A DNA stretch of 64,000 nucleotides from JAFEDN01 sp963832945 (GTDB taxonomy: Bacteria > Pseudomonadota > Gammaproteobacteria > Coxiellales > Coxiellaceae), in the NCBI GenBank assembly GCA_963832945.1, contig CAWHVV010000018.1, positions 11,148 through 75,147 on the forward strand. The letters run 5' to 3'. The position numbers were made by a program, and so were the translations under genes. This document shows, piece by piece, positions 38,101 to 47,260 of the stretch (positions within the stretch are counted from its first letter, which is position 1; the number at the start of each line of letters is the position of its first letter). The notes under the pieces were generated by a model. That model saw only the letters and a program-made list of their open reading frames with translations. It ran no database searches and had not been told where the DNA came from.

Positions 38101-40098
38101 CTCCGGTGGCTGTTTACCATTCCATAACATTAATCCAATATCGCTATTTTTCAGGTCATTAACGGCAGGGGACTGCGGGTTAAACCCAGTGTCGGAGAGG
38201 GGCGCGCTCTTATTAACGGTTAATAGTCTATATTTTGCCGGAATGCCGCATAATCGCGCCATATGGTCGATGTATTGCGGATGGGTTAATAAGATTTCCG
38301 GGGTTTTTTCGTCCGGCAGCATGGCGCCTAAACACTGTAAGGCGGTGGTTAAGGCTTTATATTGTGTGTCTCGAAAAGTGGCCTGTACTTGATTGCGGGC
38401 ATAAACGCTTATCGTGGGAGTATCCGATGGGCTAAAATATAAGACGAGCGGGGTTTCCGGTTCAGAGGCGATAGGGCTTTTTTTAGTCGGATCATCGATT
38501 TTGATAGAACGTTCTTTAGTTTCTTCATTTGTTTCTGCGCTAGAGGTTATTTCCTGGGGCTGTCTTCTGGGTGGTTCGCCATAAATCAGCACTATTTTTG
38601 AATAAGGATAGGTCATCAATAAATGGCAGGTCGTATCACTGTTTTTTTTGACGGGTGCAAAGTAGTGAACGGGTTGCAATTGATGGCGGCTCATCTGCTG
38701 CCAGATGATGAAAGTATGGAATTTTGACAGCGCTAAAATATCCACCAGTGAAGCGGTGGCCATAGGATCACCCTTTGCGTTGTTCTCGGTTAGCAGGTTG
38801 AGCTGCATTGCGCCTAAGGCATCATTGGCTAATAGAGTAGTTGTCGCGCTGGAGAACAGGGAGTTTTTTAATTCTGTCGGTGATGAAGGGGGGGAATCTT
38901 TAGGTTCCTTTAGTGGGAGTGCTGATTGATCGCCGGTCTCTATTTTCAGAGGACGCTTCTGTTCCGTGTTTGCTCCTCCCGCCGCCAATTGCTCTATACG
39001 CGAGGCGAAGTAACCGTGGCGACGCATGATCTCGCCTTTTAGCCGGGCTAAAGTTTTTGGTGATTGCAGCAGTCGTTTTCGGGTCCAGGAGGGAGGAATG
39101 GAGGCGTCATCCAGGCGATGGGGTTTCTCAGGGTTGTGGAGATTGTAGAGATACCATCCATCACTGCCCACAAATTTATAAATCACTGCTGAAGTATGGG
39201 TGGGATCTTGATGGAAACGGGTGATGGCGTCCTGGAGCGCCTTTTGATCATCTGATGATTGTTTTAATTCCAAAACATCAAGATTCAGACCTAAACGATA
39301 GCCCAGATAACTGGATTGCACTCCAGGGGATACCAGGAGTTCATCCAGTTTCTGTCTGGCCAATTGTATCTGGCGCCAACCGCGCATAAATTTCTGATAA
39401 TCAGTTTGTTGACCAAGATCTTTATCAAGTTTGCCTCTCTGCAAATGAATAAATATGAGGCCAATTAAAGAGGTGAGCTGTTCAGCATTAAGTTGATGGA
39501 TGGAGTGCCTGGTTTGTTCCAAAAAAACCAGGATTTTATTCCTTGTATTTCGAAAGATTATGGGTATTTTTTCATCATCTGCTTCCTGGTAGACAGGTTG
39601 TCCTTGGAGCTTGATTAGAATATCACGCAATGTCAGATCAAATTTTTGCTGGGCGTTGTCTATCTGTTGTTGTAATAAGTTTAATTCTCGATAAATTTTT
39701 TCATTGAATGGCGGCAGTGTACTTTGCTGATAGTGATGACGAATTTCATCGGCAATAATATCAGCAGTCAATTGTTCTTTGCTATGACGATTTTCCAGAA
39801 TTTCACGTGCGTTATTTGGCGCCTGATATCCTCCAGGTGATTGTTTGAGCCTTAAAATATCTTCGGATTGCACATCCATGGCGTTAGCCAGGGATTGCAG
39901 TTCGCCAGGCGTCGCAAAGTGATAGGTTATATCATGAGCAATGCCGCTGAATTCTGTTTTTTTAGAATCGGATAGAAGATATTTATTTTCTTTTGTGAGA
40001 TCGTTGCTGCTTTCTTTTTTGGGTTCAGTTTCTGCCTCTTCCAGATTATCCAACAAAAGGTTATCTGTAGGGGGAGAATCAGAAATTATATTTCTCAT
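35134..40098 (-). CDS. Very large coiled-coil protein with ankyrin-like segment, 1654 residues
   Basis: No whole-length family recognised. An ankyrin-like stretch lies near residues 1120-1180 (DPYTGNTLLHYALLFDQYY, then NAEGQNPLEF). A strong coiled coil runs about 1465-1575 (EALLKQQLVD-type heptads rich in Glu, Lys and Gln), and the tail is Ser/Thr/Pro-rich. The tail motif GPRLMEPPRS is shared with the downstream 887-residue protein. There is no signal peptide. AAAAGGA precedes the start. It is transcribed divergently from the ABC exporter gene of the modified-peptide cluster. The architecture is typical of large intracellular-pathogen effectors, but function is unknown. Confidence 0.75.
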   Translation of the reverse strand: MRNIISDSPPTDNLLLDNLEEAETEPKKESSNDLTKENKYLLSDSKKTEFSGIAHDITYHFATPGELQSLANAMDVQSEDILRLKQSPGGYQAPNNAREILENRHSKEQLTADIIADEIRHHYQQSTLPPFNEKIYRELNLLQQQIDNAQQKFDLTLRDILIKLQGQPVYQEADDEKIPIIFRNTRNKILVFLEQTRHSIHQLNAEQLTSLIGLIFIHLQRGKLDKDLGQQTDYQKFMRGWRQIQLARQKLDELLVSPGVQSSYLGYRLGLNLDVLELKQSSDDQKALQDAITRFHQDPTHTSAVIYKFVGSDGWYLYNLHNPEKPHRLDDASIPPSWTRKRLLQSPKTLARLKGEIMRRHGYFASRIEQLAAGGANTEQKRPLKIETGDQSALPLKEPKDSPPSSPTELKNSLFSSATTTLLANDALGAMQLNLLTENNAKGDPMATASLVDILALSKFHTFIIWQQMSRHQLQPVHYFAPVKKNSDTTCHLLMTYPYSKIVLIYGEPPRRQPQEITSSAETNEETKERSIKIDDPTKKSPIASEPETPLVLYFSPSDTPTISVYARNQVQATFRDTQYKALTTALQCLGAMLPDEKTPEILLTHPQYIDHMARLCGIPAKYRLLTVNKSAPLSDTGFNPQSPAVNDLKNSDIGLMLWNGKQPPEVKEISDWVQRHSELQGLLIVILYGEQVAVYGRNAEGNWQLTQEFNPQNFSRLTLSIPSDTQVSLTHKVILSKQVPTEIYAAISEKKAHVPLRGMVEVYNVADSLAQHKRRRWQEYYFFLTVHAMHRTIEDERFLPWLEGLLGPNLQRYFNYALGKRGKRILSVLVQYEKHIIDDLVQIIEQIKMEVENNILEYAHSQEHDSEFSSDSRLDHKDNKHKTPNKAHKDLDWKSVKEAKLKAAYRTWQAQDPRLLDAAFIHICQNIHDSLIHRIKTGYEDELRRQEAQYVQALINKQYQGCDLGLTEHFITPVTRQKMQLLLRLAENLLQRPCFTTFKQDWNWSKLIADISRLRYSGRRAQNANGSYFRLGDLLDEVNISRPITSTHNRHLTPLKMCEDFEQDLVLWLCKYLPADPDLQSLLGDVSSKNPFALESWAKDLVRTILASGLDQCAFREVTDPYTGNTLLHYALLFDQYYRQRSREFEFKIVESLFARDACISVLNAEGQNPLEFSSLATDLGVYRDKRLLRDYEMLTMAFKQLPVFSELSYTFITIFYNFLNHSKTELAKKMVFKIIKTGKAHRLGLLVNFLMRYFTALLGQNDSTLEDALNILLKSAQDWPSGMFGLRHGARSSLHTQIQSVETLIKGPRPQTEIIDTVLLCSRNQIKQLEQEPLPLWSRPHTIYLYHSVRDRRARPWARWIDNGGHWHLVKLNTTDYEGVKLPPFPLEGAPDPKELPTQVLRLRLLKAITRACGCSIRQPQEPKLQLFHSDVPALEHKATLSALNFNPLVRLSEEVDELEEAETPISPSPEVALLKQQLVDSEKRHQEEIEKLKNEKQAVEQQLIDQRNTYDAKVKDMENKLTVQKTELELKREQAAAEQSKLRDEIEEIKNQQEESIKKLKAELMADFTQLFNQFKAEKQFFSPSTPSPDHKQSSQEGQPKSSGSGPRLMEPPRSPSPHPGSNSAGNTSTASSTSSSATTPQVETSEQGPS

Positions 40099-40163
40099 AA
40101 AATTCCTTTTAAAATGACTTCCATCGATAAGAATTAAGAATTATATCAGTAAATCAAAGACAC

Positions 40164-40192
40164 TTTCAATTAGCGTCAGATATAAATATAAT
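40164..40192 (+). promoter_or_regulatory. Candidate promoter for the peptide-cluster ABC exporter
   Basis: TATAAT at 40187-40192 is a perfect -10 box. TTTCAA 17 bases upstream is a weak -35. It lies in the 120-base divergent gap before the ABC gene at 40219 and could start the cluster transcript. Confidence 0.35.
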
Positions 40193-40218
40193 GACCTCTC
40201 ATTATTTGGAGAAATGAA

Positions 40219-42216
40219 ATGAGTAGAAAAACTTCCAAATGTCAAACATTTTGGAACTCGATGTTTCCCACGGCAATATCAGGTCATCCGTTAGTACAAA
40301 ACATGCAGCAATCGCGTTGCTCTAAATGGACGCGCAGTGTATTTAAGCTATCTTTATTGCCATTTAGTAAACTTTTGGATGTCTTTTCTCCTCTCATTTT
40401 AAAGCAAATTATGAATGTGCTGGCTGACCCTGATGAACAAACCACAGGGACCGTATTAGGAATGGAGTTTGGTTACCAGGATTTATTTTTTTGGTACGCA
40501 GGTACCTGGCTGGGGAATCAGGTATTGACAGTATGTGTGCAATATCTGATTGAAAGTGATGGCGTTTTGTCTTCCCGTATGCGTTTGGTAGAATATATTG
40601 AAGTCCATAATGGCCTGGATTTGATTCAGGTTGACCAGCCCGTAGGAGCTTATTTGGATGAAATAAAAGGACTTGATAAAGCGATACGAGACGGGAGTAG
40701 ATCTTTTTTTGATCTTTATTCTTATCTTTGTGAATTCATTATTATTCTTGTGCTCTATCATGAATTTTATGGTGAACATTTTGCGAAAACCCTAATAACC
40801 GTTCCTTTTGTTTATACTGCTACAGCAGTGGTTGATATTTTTCTTAATTTTAAATTTTCACTTCCCTTTAAGCAATCTGCCAAAAAATTTATGTCCGTGG
40901 CGGAAGAAATATTGAATAATTATAAAACGATTCATTTATATAATGCCCGGGAGGCAGAAGCAAGAATATACGATAACGCCATGCGGGATGTGGAAGAAAA
41001 ATACAGAATAAAAGGGAGAATTTTAAGTATTTTTTCAATTCTTCAAAAATCAATTTTAGGGCTAGGATTATACAGTATGGCTGATAACTTGGGTAAATCA
41101 ATCGTTGATCCATCCAGTCCTTATAAAGTAGGTGATTTTGTCGTTGTTACTGCCCTTTATTTGAAATTCGTTATGCCTCTAACCAAATTGGGTGATACGC
41201 TTCGCGAATTGGTTGCGCATAATGCCTATATCGATGCTTTTGTAAAAAAATATAATGCCAGGCCCACTCATGAAGTGAAACGATCATTGGTGCACGAGTA
41301 TAGTACTATTTTTGAAAATACACATAATATAAAATTTAAACATGTCAATTTTTCTTATCCCGAAAACGATGAAAGATCCGCTCCTGCGCTCCCTTTACTC
41401 ATGAGATGCTGTATCGATTCAGGCGCTGATGAGAGCAGAACGGAATTATTAAGTGATAATAATTCCAGGTTTGCCCTTCAGGATATTCATTTTGAAATAA
41501 AATCTGGTGAGGTTACTGCTTTGGTTGGCCCCAATGGAAGTGGTAAATCGACAATAGTCGATCTTCTCTATCGCTTTTATGATTTGCCAAATATAAACAC
41601 CATCCCTCCAAGCGGAGTCATTGAAATAGATAATATTGATATAAGAAACATAAAGTTCGATGATATTCGTAGACAAATCGGGATTGCCTCGATGTATTCG
41701 CATATATTTAAATTCAGAACAATCAGGGAAAATATATTTTACGGGCGTTCTGATAATCGAACTGTAGAAACTATACTTGATGATCTTCGGCTTTCCGAGT
41801 TATCTATCAGCGAGCTTGAACCTGAACAGAAGCAGGGTATTTCTTCAGGCCAGGGACAACAAATTAGATTGCTTCGTGCTTTGTTAAAAAGACCCTCTAT
41901 CTATATTTTTGATGAACCGACCGCCAATTTAGATGAAGAAAGTCGAGAACTGGTGAGACAAAAAATCTATTCTTTAAGGGATCCCGGCAACATTGTCATA
42001 TTGATATCCCATGACATCAGCGATATTAAAGAGGCTGAACATGTTGTAAAATTAGATAAAGGAAGAATAGTTGAAGATAATAAACCTCCCGTTGAAATTG
42101 ATCAACCTGTTTCGCAAAATCCGGTAATTTTAATACCGAGACCCAGAACGCCTACAACATCGGATCAGCGTGGTCAAGAGCTGAATTTTGCCAGGCCTTT
42201 CTTTCATGTAGAATAA
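40219..42216 (+). CDS. ABC exporter with fused membrane and ATPase domains, 665 residues
   Basis: A type I ABC exporter half-transporter. About six membrane helices lie in residues 35-330, and the ATPase domain in 370-620 has Walker A GPNGSGKST (about 437), Walker B IYIFDEPTANLDEES and the switch His in LISHD. The signature is altered, ISSGQGQQ rather than LSGGQ. There is no N-terminal C39 peptidase domain, so unlike many lanthipeptide LanT proteins it cannot itself cleave a leader. A start after GGAG is good. Being first in the run with the MATE-like and LanM-like genes, it probably exports or confers immunity to the peptide product (inference). Confidence 0.85.
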   Translation: MSRKTSKCQTFWNSMFPTAISGHPLVQNMQQSRCSKWTRSVFKLSLLPFSKLLDVFSPLILKQIMNVLADPDEQTTGTVLGMEFGYQDLFFWYAGTWLGNQVLTVCVQYLIESDGVLSSRMRLVEYIEVHNGLDLIQVDQPVGAYLDEIKGLDKAIRDGSRSFFDLYSYLCEFIIILVLYHEFYGEHFAKTLITVPFVYTATAVVDIFLNFKFSLPFKQSAKKFMSVAEEILNNYKTIHLYNAREAEARIYDNAMRDVEEKYRIKGRILSIFSILQKSILGLGLYSMADNLGKSIVDPSSPYKVGDFVVVTALYLKFVMPLTKLGDTLRELVAHNAYIDAFVKKYNARPTHEVKRSLVHEYSTIFENTHNIKFKHVNFSYPENDERSAPALPLLMRCCIDSGADESRTELLSDNNSRFALQDIHFEIKSGEVTALVGPNGSGKSTIVDLLYRFYDLPNINTIPPSGVIEIDNIDIRNIKFDDIRRQIGIASMYSHIFKFRTIRENIFYGRSDNRTVETILDDLRLSELSISELEPEQKQGISSGQGQQIRLLRALLKRPSIYIFDEPTANLDEESRELVRQKIYSLRDPGNIVILISHDISDIKEAEHVVKLDKGRIVEDNKPPVEIDQPVSQNPVILIPRPRTPTTSDQRGQELNFARPFFHVE

Positions 42217-42230
42217 ACAAAGGAGAGTTT

Positions 42231-43808
42231 ATGAGGATGGTTGAAATATCACCTGAACCTACCGCCGTTCAGTTATTTTCGGAAACCTGCAAAATTAGTA
42301 GCGGCGCTCTGTTCGTTTATAGTTTAGAGATACTGACAGGATTTTTACAAAATAAAATGTTAAGTTCCTCGTCCTTATCGGCTATGGCTATCATAAATAG
42401 CTATCTCAGTTTTTTAATGGCGTTCAGAAGCATGATTAGCATTACGGACAATCTTGTTGCCACTAAAAATGGTGAAAATTTAATAAAATCCAAATATGAA
42501 ATGGGTCGAATATTGCGGAAAGCCTGGATAACGTGTGGTATGCTCAGTATACCCATGATGACGTTATCAGGTTTTGTACCGTATCTGTTTAATCAAACGA
42601 ATTTAATTGATGAAAGTGATTATGAACGCATCAAAGAATATATATTTCCTTATTTATTTGCTTTTCCTGCGCTATTAACCATCGAGCCTGATATATCGTT
42701 TTTATTGACGATTCAGAAACAGGGTTCCATCATGAAGATGATTATATTGCCGGAAACTTTAAAAGTTGTTTTCAGTTATCTTCTGATTCATGGTAATTTA
42801 AATTATTCTCCCGGTGAAATGGCGAGTATTGCCTGTGCAAATTTACTGGCCACCTGGATTGGCTGTTTTATGTTGAAAATGTATTTATATTTCAAATTTC
42901 AAAAAGAATATTTATTCTATTCTTGTGACACAAAAAATGAAAATAAATATATCAAAGACATTTTTCGATTAGGAACCCCTTTTTACTTTGAAGTATTATT
43001 CTCAAATGGAATTAATTTAGGATTAGTATTTATTATTAGAGCTTTGGGTAAAATTGATTTATCGTTATATCATGTCATGAACCAGTGGCTATCGCTTTAT
43101 TCACCTCTTATTAAAAGTTTTATCAGAGGGACCAAAATTAAAATTTCGGAATCAGCAGGCGCCCAAAATTTAATACTTTTAAAAAGATATGCTAAAAATA
43201 GTTTTTGGGTAACCTCAAGCTTATTTTGTGTGCCCTTGGTATTATTTGTCACTATTCCTAAAAAATTGGCAACTGTGTTTCTGGATGAGAACGATTTAAA
43301 TTCTCTGCCTGCCAATCTCCCTGCAATTTTTACTACCGCGTTATTAGGTAATTTTTTTCTTGCTCAAACCGATTTATTAATTGCTAATCTGTCAGGTCTG
43401 CTGAAAACGAAAGTACCCGCTACAATTACCATTTTGACTTCTTTGTTAACAAATTTACCTATCGCTTATCTGTTAACACAGGTGGCTGATGGTGGATTGT
43501 TAGGAGTAAATGCGAGTTTCATGATTACTTATGGTATAAATACCTTATTATTAGCCAAATATTGGTTAAGCCAGACTAAAGAATTACCTGTTGCTTCAGT
43601 TCAGGGGGCAACACCCCAACAAAATGAATATACGCCAATACCTGATTATTCAACAAGTAATGAAAAAACACTGCCATCGGTTTCTTTTAGTAGTTTTTTC
43701 CATGCTGACCCGCTGCCATCATCTCCCTCTCTACCTGCTTTTCCCGCAACCCGAAAAAATATTGTAGAGAGGGGCTTGGAAAAAGTGAGTCATTGCATCA
43801 TACTTTAG
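42231..43808 (+). CDS. MATE-family efflux transporter, 525 residues
   Basis: A polytopic membrane protein of about twelve hydrophobic helices arranged in two halves, resembling MATE/NorM multidrug efflux carriers (SETCKISSGALFVYSLEILT at the start, VPATITILTSLLTNLPIAYL late). The last 75 residues are a hydrophilic Pro/Ser-rich tail unusual for the family. It begins 14 bases after the ABC gene with AGGAG before its ATG. MATE pumps also accompany methanobactin-type MNIO clusters, which is a contextual parallel. The substrate is not shown. Confidence 0.8.
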   Translation: MRMVEISPEPTAVQLFSETCKISSGALFVYSLEILTGFLQNKMLSSSSLSAMAIINSYLSFLMAFRSMISITDNLVATKNGENLIKSKYEMGRILRKAWITCGMLSIPMMTLSGFVPYLFNQTNLIDESDYERIKEYIFPYLFAFPALLTIEPDISFLLTIQKQGSIMKMIILPETLKVVFSYLLIHGNLNYSPGEMASIACANLLATWIGCFMLKMYLYFKFQKEYLFYSCDTKNENKYIKDIFRLGTPFYFEVLFSNGINLGLVFIIRALGKIDLSLYHVMNQWLSLYSPLIKSFIRGTKIKISESAGAQNLILLKRYAKNSFWVTSSLFCVPLVLFVTIPKKLATVFLDENDLNSLPANLPAIFTTALLGNFFLAQTDLLIANLSGLLKTKVPATITILTSLLTNLPIAYLLTQVADGGLLGVNASFMITYGINTLLLAKYWLSQTKELPVASVQGATPQQNEYTPIPDYSTSNEKTLPSVSFSSFFHADPLPSSPSLPAFPATRKNIVERGLEKVSHCIIL

Positions 43809-43843
43809 CCAGTTAATTTATAATATCAAATAGTTAAAATTCA

Positions 43844-43860
43844 GCGGGAATTGCTGAAAG
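43844..43860. repeat. Short dispersed repeat fragment
   Basis: GCGGGAATTGCTGAAAG is identical to 9702-9718, and TCAGCGGGAATT also matches the right end of the palindromic element near 57534-57545. It looks like a remnant of the same dispersed family, lying just before the small peptide ORF. Confidence 0.4.
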
Positions 43861-43926
43861 AAAGTATTGATTTTTGAAAAAAAACATGGTAGTTTGAAAA
43901 AATAGCTTTGACATTGTAGGAGTTGC

Positions 43927-44085
43927 ATGTTTATTGGAAGATATCTTCTGGAAAATCTGGTCCACTTAGAGAAACTCATCAGTGAAGAAGACATTGACTT
44001 TTCTCTAAGCGCGATTAGTAATGTAGAAATTTCAAAAGAAAAAGTATCAACATTTTCTTTTACAATTAATGAATTTTTAGATTGA
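43927..44085 (+). CDS. Small Cys-free peptide, candidate LanM substrate, 52 residues
   Basis: An intact short ORF immediately before the LanM-like gene, with AGGAG four bases upstream of ATG. The product begins MFIGRYLLENLVHLEKLISE and ends STFSFTINEFLD. The first half is a helical, Leu/Glu-rich stretch that could be a leader. The second half carries eight Ser/Thr residues and no Cys. A precursor without Cys fits a synthetase whose cyclase zinc site is degenerate, because only dehydration would be possible. It could also be an unrelated small protein or a non-coding leader. No cleavage motif such as GG is evident. Confidence 0.5.
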   Translation: MFIGRYLLENLVHLEKLISEEDIDFSLSAISNVEISKEKVSTFSFTINEFLD

Positions 44086-44130
44086 AAGAAGCTTGATCTG
44101 ATATATTTTCTTAAATTTAGAGGTAACAAA

Positions 44131-46995
44131 ATGGATTTGTTGCTGATATTAACCGGGAAATCACCAGCCATTTGTAGATGGCAGGCTCTATTTGAATCCT
44201 GTTTCAAGTTTCGACATTTTGCTTCTTTTGTAAATATTTATGAGTACGTCTATTTAGAAATTTTTTCTAAAATAAAAAATAATAACAGTCGCTTGCAAAT
44301 AGAGGAGGATCATTTTAAAAAAATCATTTTCCAGCATCTTGGTAATATTTTAGAACAAATATTAGGTAGGATACTGATTTTTGAATTCCATTTATTCAGA
44401 CGAAAAGGATTACTGGATAATCCTGGCAACCAGACTCGATTCACAAATTTTATCAATTTGATAGCTCAGGAAAACTTTATCATCGGTTTTTTCAATACTT
44501 ACCCAGTAGCTGGAGCAAAGTTAACCGATAAGATTTCGCAATTATTGACTTATTTCACGACTCTTCTTCAGTACTTACAAAGCGATTTTGCGACAATCGT
44601 AACGACAATATTTTCGATAAATAATCAATCTTACGTATTAAGTGATATTATTTTCGTTGGCGACATGCACAATGGAAAATGCGTGTCGAAACTAAAATTT
44701 ATCGCTGATGGAAAAAAATATTCTGTTATTTATAAACCACATAATATTCAAACAGACATTGCCTTTACAAAATTAATAGATTGGGTCAATTCGGAGATGT
44801 CTTACTGCTTTAAATATCCTAAATACTTGTCAATGCAGGATCACGGTTGGGTAGAATATATAAAATACTCTTCGTGTAAAAATGCTACCCAAATAGCCGA
44901 CTATTATTATCGTTTTGGAGGGCTATTATTTTTAATGCACTGCTTGCATGCTACCGACGTTAATTGGTCAAATTTGATAGCCTGTGGAGAATACCCTGTA
45001 ATCATTGATTTAGAGTGCTTGCTGACACCTGTCTATACCTTAAATAAGGATTTGAAGTTTCAGGATAGTAAAAATCTTGTCATATATACCGCTATGCTGC
45101 CTCATCAGCGTATGGTTGAAGAAAGACAACGAGGTGTGGATAAAAGCGCTTATGGAGCAATGCCTAAACAACTTCATCCCTATCGCCGTCTTAAATTAAT
45201 TCATCCCGGAAAAGACACGATACGTTATAAAAGATTAAAGAGAACTACCAACGGCTTCAATATTCCTAAACTCAATGGCAATTTAGTTGATCCAGCGCTT
45301 TATTCAGCTAATTTAATTCAAGGATTTGCAGATTTATATGCCTTTTTTATTAAAAAGAAAGAATTTTTATTAAGTGATTTGTCACCATTACGGTTTTTTA
45401 ATGGATGTGAAACAAGAATAGTCTTTAAAAATACTAGTGAATATAGTCAAATATTATATGAGAGTAACCATCCTCAATTATTAGTTTGTCCGGATAAATA
45501 TAGAAATTATCTTTCGAAAAGCTATCAAATTAATAAATTGACATCAGTGCTTTTACCATTTGATTTGCCTGTATTAGGTCAGGATTGTATTCCAAAATAT
45601 GTGACTAACACTGCCGGCAATTTCATCAAAGAAATTTCAGGTGTCGAAATTCCCGTTTATATTTCTCAGTCTGGCTTAACTCGGGTAAAGAATTATATTT
45701 GCTCGGACCTCAATGAAAAAGACAGGTACATACAAATCAATTTAATTAAACAAACGCTGAAAGCCTATTTATATAATAGAGGTTCTGAAATCGCGCAACC
45801 TCAACAGTTTGCTTTCACTCCAAAAAAGGACGTTCCTAACCTGGTAAAATTTTCAATAGCTGCCATCGCCAACCATTTAGAGAAATTGGTTATTATCAGC
45901 AAAGATGAAATTTATTGGACATCGTTAAATTTGACCACTAATAATATTCTTTTGCCAGTGAGAACGAACTCATCATTATACAATGGTGTTGCAGGAATTA
46001 TTCTGACGATGTCATATTTACCTAACCATTTGAAGACAAAAAAAATAAGGCAAATGATTGAAATTGGCGCTCGAAAAATTCTTCAAATACTGAATGCGTT
46101 TACTGATCAAATTAGTTTACCAATTACTGTTGGTTACAAAGGCGCTATGGGTTTAGTCTATGTGTTGGTGGCTACGGACTTGCTTCCGCTCTATCAGCCT
46201 GAATCCTATCAATTTTTAGTAAATTTTTGGGAAAGCTATAAAAAAATAACTTTGCAAAATAAACCAAACTCATTAATTAATGGCCTCAGTGGAGATTTAA
46301 TTCTTTGTTGTGCCATCAGTCATTATTTGAAACCATCTGTTCTGATGGAGATCATTGAAAATCTTAAAAATCACCTTATCAATTATTTGCAAAATGAAAT
46401 CGAAACTAACAATACATCAAAATTCTCAATAGATTCATTGATGGAATCGATATGGGCTCTTAGTGTATACGAAAAAACATTTCCCTCCGTTATCGATAAT
46501 AATTTGGTTAATAGATTCTTTTTATCTTTAGCCAAAAAAATTGATTTACAAACTTATTTACTCAATAATTTACCCACGCATCTAAAAATTTTATTAAGCT
46601 TTCTTAATATTAAAAATACCATAAGAGATTGGGTTATCGATTTTTTAAATAAATTCAACTTATTGGATTATTTTAGAAGCCATATCCATGGTAAAATAAA
46701 TCTATGTTCTGGATTAAGTAGTTTGCTTGATCAAATTAGTTATCTAAAAAATAAAAACCTAATCGCTATTAAAAGCCTGGATGAATTATTAGAAAATATA
46801 ATTCTTAAAATTGGTCAATACGTCAAGGAAATGAAAAAATTTACCAATTTTACCATTATGACGCCGGGCTTAATGAGTGGTTGGTCAGGAATTTTGTATC
46901 AATTACTGAGATATCAAAATATTAATAATATCCCTTCATTAGTTTTTTGGGATTATCCTAAATTAATCAGTTGCCACCGTAGCGAGGAGACCTAG
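44131..46995 (+). CDS. LanM-like class II lanthipeptide synthetase with degenerate cyclase, 954 residues
   Basis: The N-terminal dehydratase (DUF4135) is recognisable: GDMHNGKCVSKLKF, the KPR-like YSVIYKPHN (about 203) and ATDVNWSNLIACGEYPVIID-LECLL (274-298). Its usual D-H-E-N motif is changed to D-V-N-W-S-N. The LanC-like half keeps the Gly-rich turns: LYNGVAG (about 617), GYKGAMGLVY, LINGLSGD, PGLMSGWSG and the final IPSLVFW. The zinc ligands are poor. The region expected to hold WCHG has no Cys, and CHG is CSG (Cys859). So Ser/Thr dehydration is plausible but thioether ring closure is doubtful. The start has an AGAGG site. The last residues are encoded inside a 180-bp palindrome. It is preceded by one candidate substrate and followed by another. 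Confidence 0.85.
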   Translation: MDLLLILTGKSPAICRWQALFESCFKFRHFASFVNIYEYVYLEIFSKIKNNNSRLQIEEDHFKKIIFQHLGNILEQILGRILIFEFHLFRRKGLLDNPGNQTRFTNFINLIAQENFIIGFFNTYPVAGAKLTDKISQLLTYFTTLLQYLQSDFATIVTTIFSINNQSYVLSDIIFVGDMHNGKCVSKLKFIADGKKYSVIYKPHNIQTDIAFTKLIDWVNSEMSYCFKYPKYLSMQDHGWVEYIKYSSCKNATQIADYYYRFGGLLFLMHCLHATDVNWSNLIACGEYPVIIDLECLLTPVYTLNKDLKFQDSKNLVIYTAMLPHQRMVEERQRGVDKSAYGAMPKQLHPYRRLKLIHPGKDTIRYKRLKRTTNGFNIPKLNGNLVDPALYSANLIQGFADLYAFFIKKKEFLLSDLSPLRFFNGCETRIVFKNTSEYSQILYESNHPQLLVCPDKYRNYLSKSYQINKLTSVLLPFDLPVLGQDCIPKYVTNTAGNFIKEISGVEIPVYISQSGLTRVKNYICSDLNEKDRYIQINLIKQTLKAYLYNRGSEIAQPQQFAFTPKKDVPNLVKFSIAAIANHLEKLVIISKDEIYWTSLNLTTNNILLPVRTNSSLYNGVAGIILTMSYLPNHLKTKKIRQMIEIGARKILQILNAFTDQISLPITVGYKGAMGLVYVLVATDLLPLYQPESYQFLVNFWESYKKITLQNKPNSLINGLSGDLILCCAISHYLKPSVLMEIIENLKNHLINYLQNEIETNNTSKFSIDSLMESIWALSVYEKTFPSVIDNNLVNRFFLSLAKKIDLQTYLLNNLPTHLKILLSFLNIKNTIRDWVIDFLNKFNLLDYFRSHIHGKINLCSGLSSLLDQISYLKNKNLIAIKSLDELLENIILKIGQYVKEMKKFTNFTIMTPGLMSGWSGILYQLLRYQNINNIPSLVFWDYPKLISCHRSEET

Positions 46996-47135
46996 TGCAC
47001 TGAAGATTGAGGCTTTTTTGTGGATTTTTTCCTGAAGCCGTACTCATCCGTACGGTGAAGGAAAAAATTCACAAAAAAGCCTCAAGATTCACTGCAATAG
47101 GTCTTCGCAGTAGGTGGCAACTGATTAATTTAGGA
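46956..47135. repeat. 180-bp near-perfect palindrome
   Basis: The outer arms (46956-46978 and 47113-47135; 23 bases starting TCCTAAATTAATCAG) are perfect complements. The inner arms, including TTGAGGCTTTTTTGTG, match with few mismatches to a centre near 47046. It contains the LanM stop codon and separates LanM from the 25-residue peptide ORF. It could be a MITE-like insertion, a strong transcript hairpin or an attenuator. Confidence 0.85.
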
Positions 47136-47260
47136 TTATGAATTGGTGGCTGAAAGATGCCTCACAGATTCTTTTAGAGGGTTTGACCTGGTCAATCGCT
47201 AAAAGAAAAAGGGGAAATGTTTTTAACATTTCATTGTTAGTATATAAAAAGGAAAAATTT

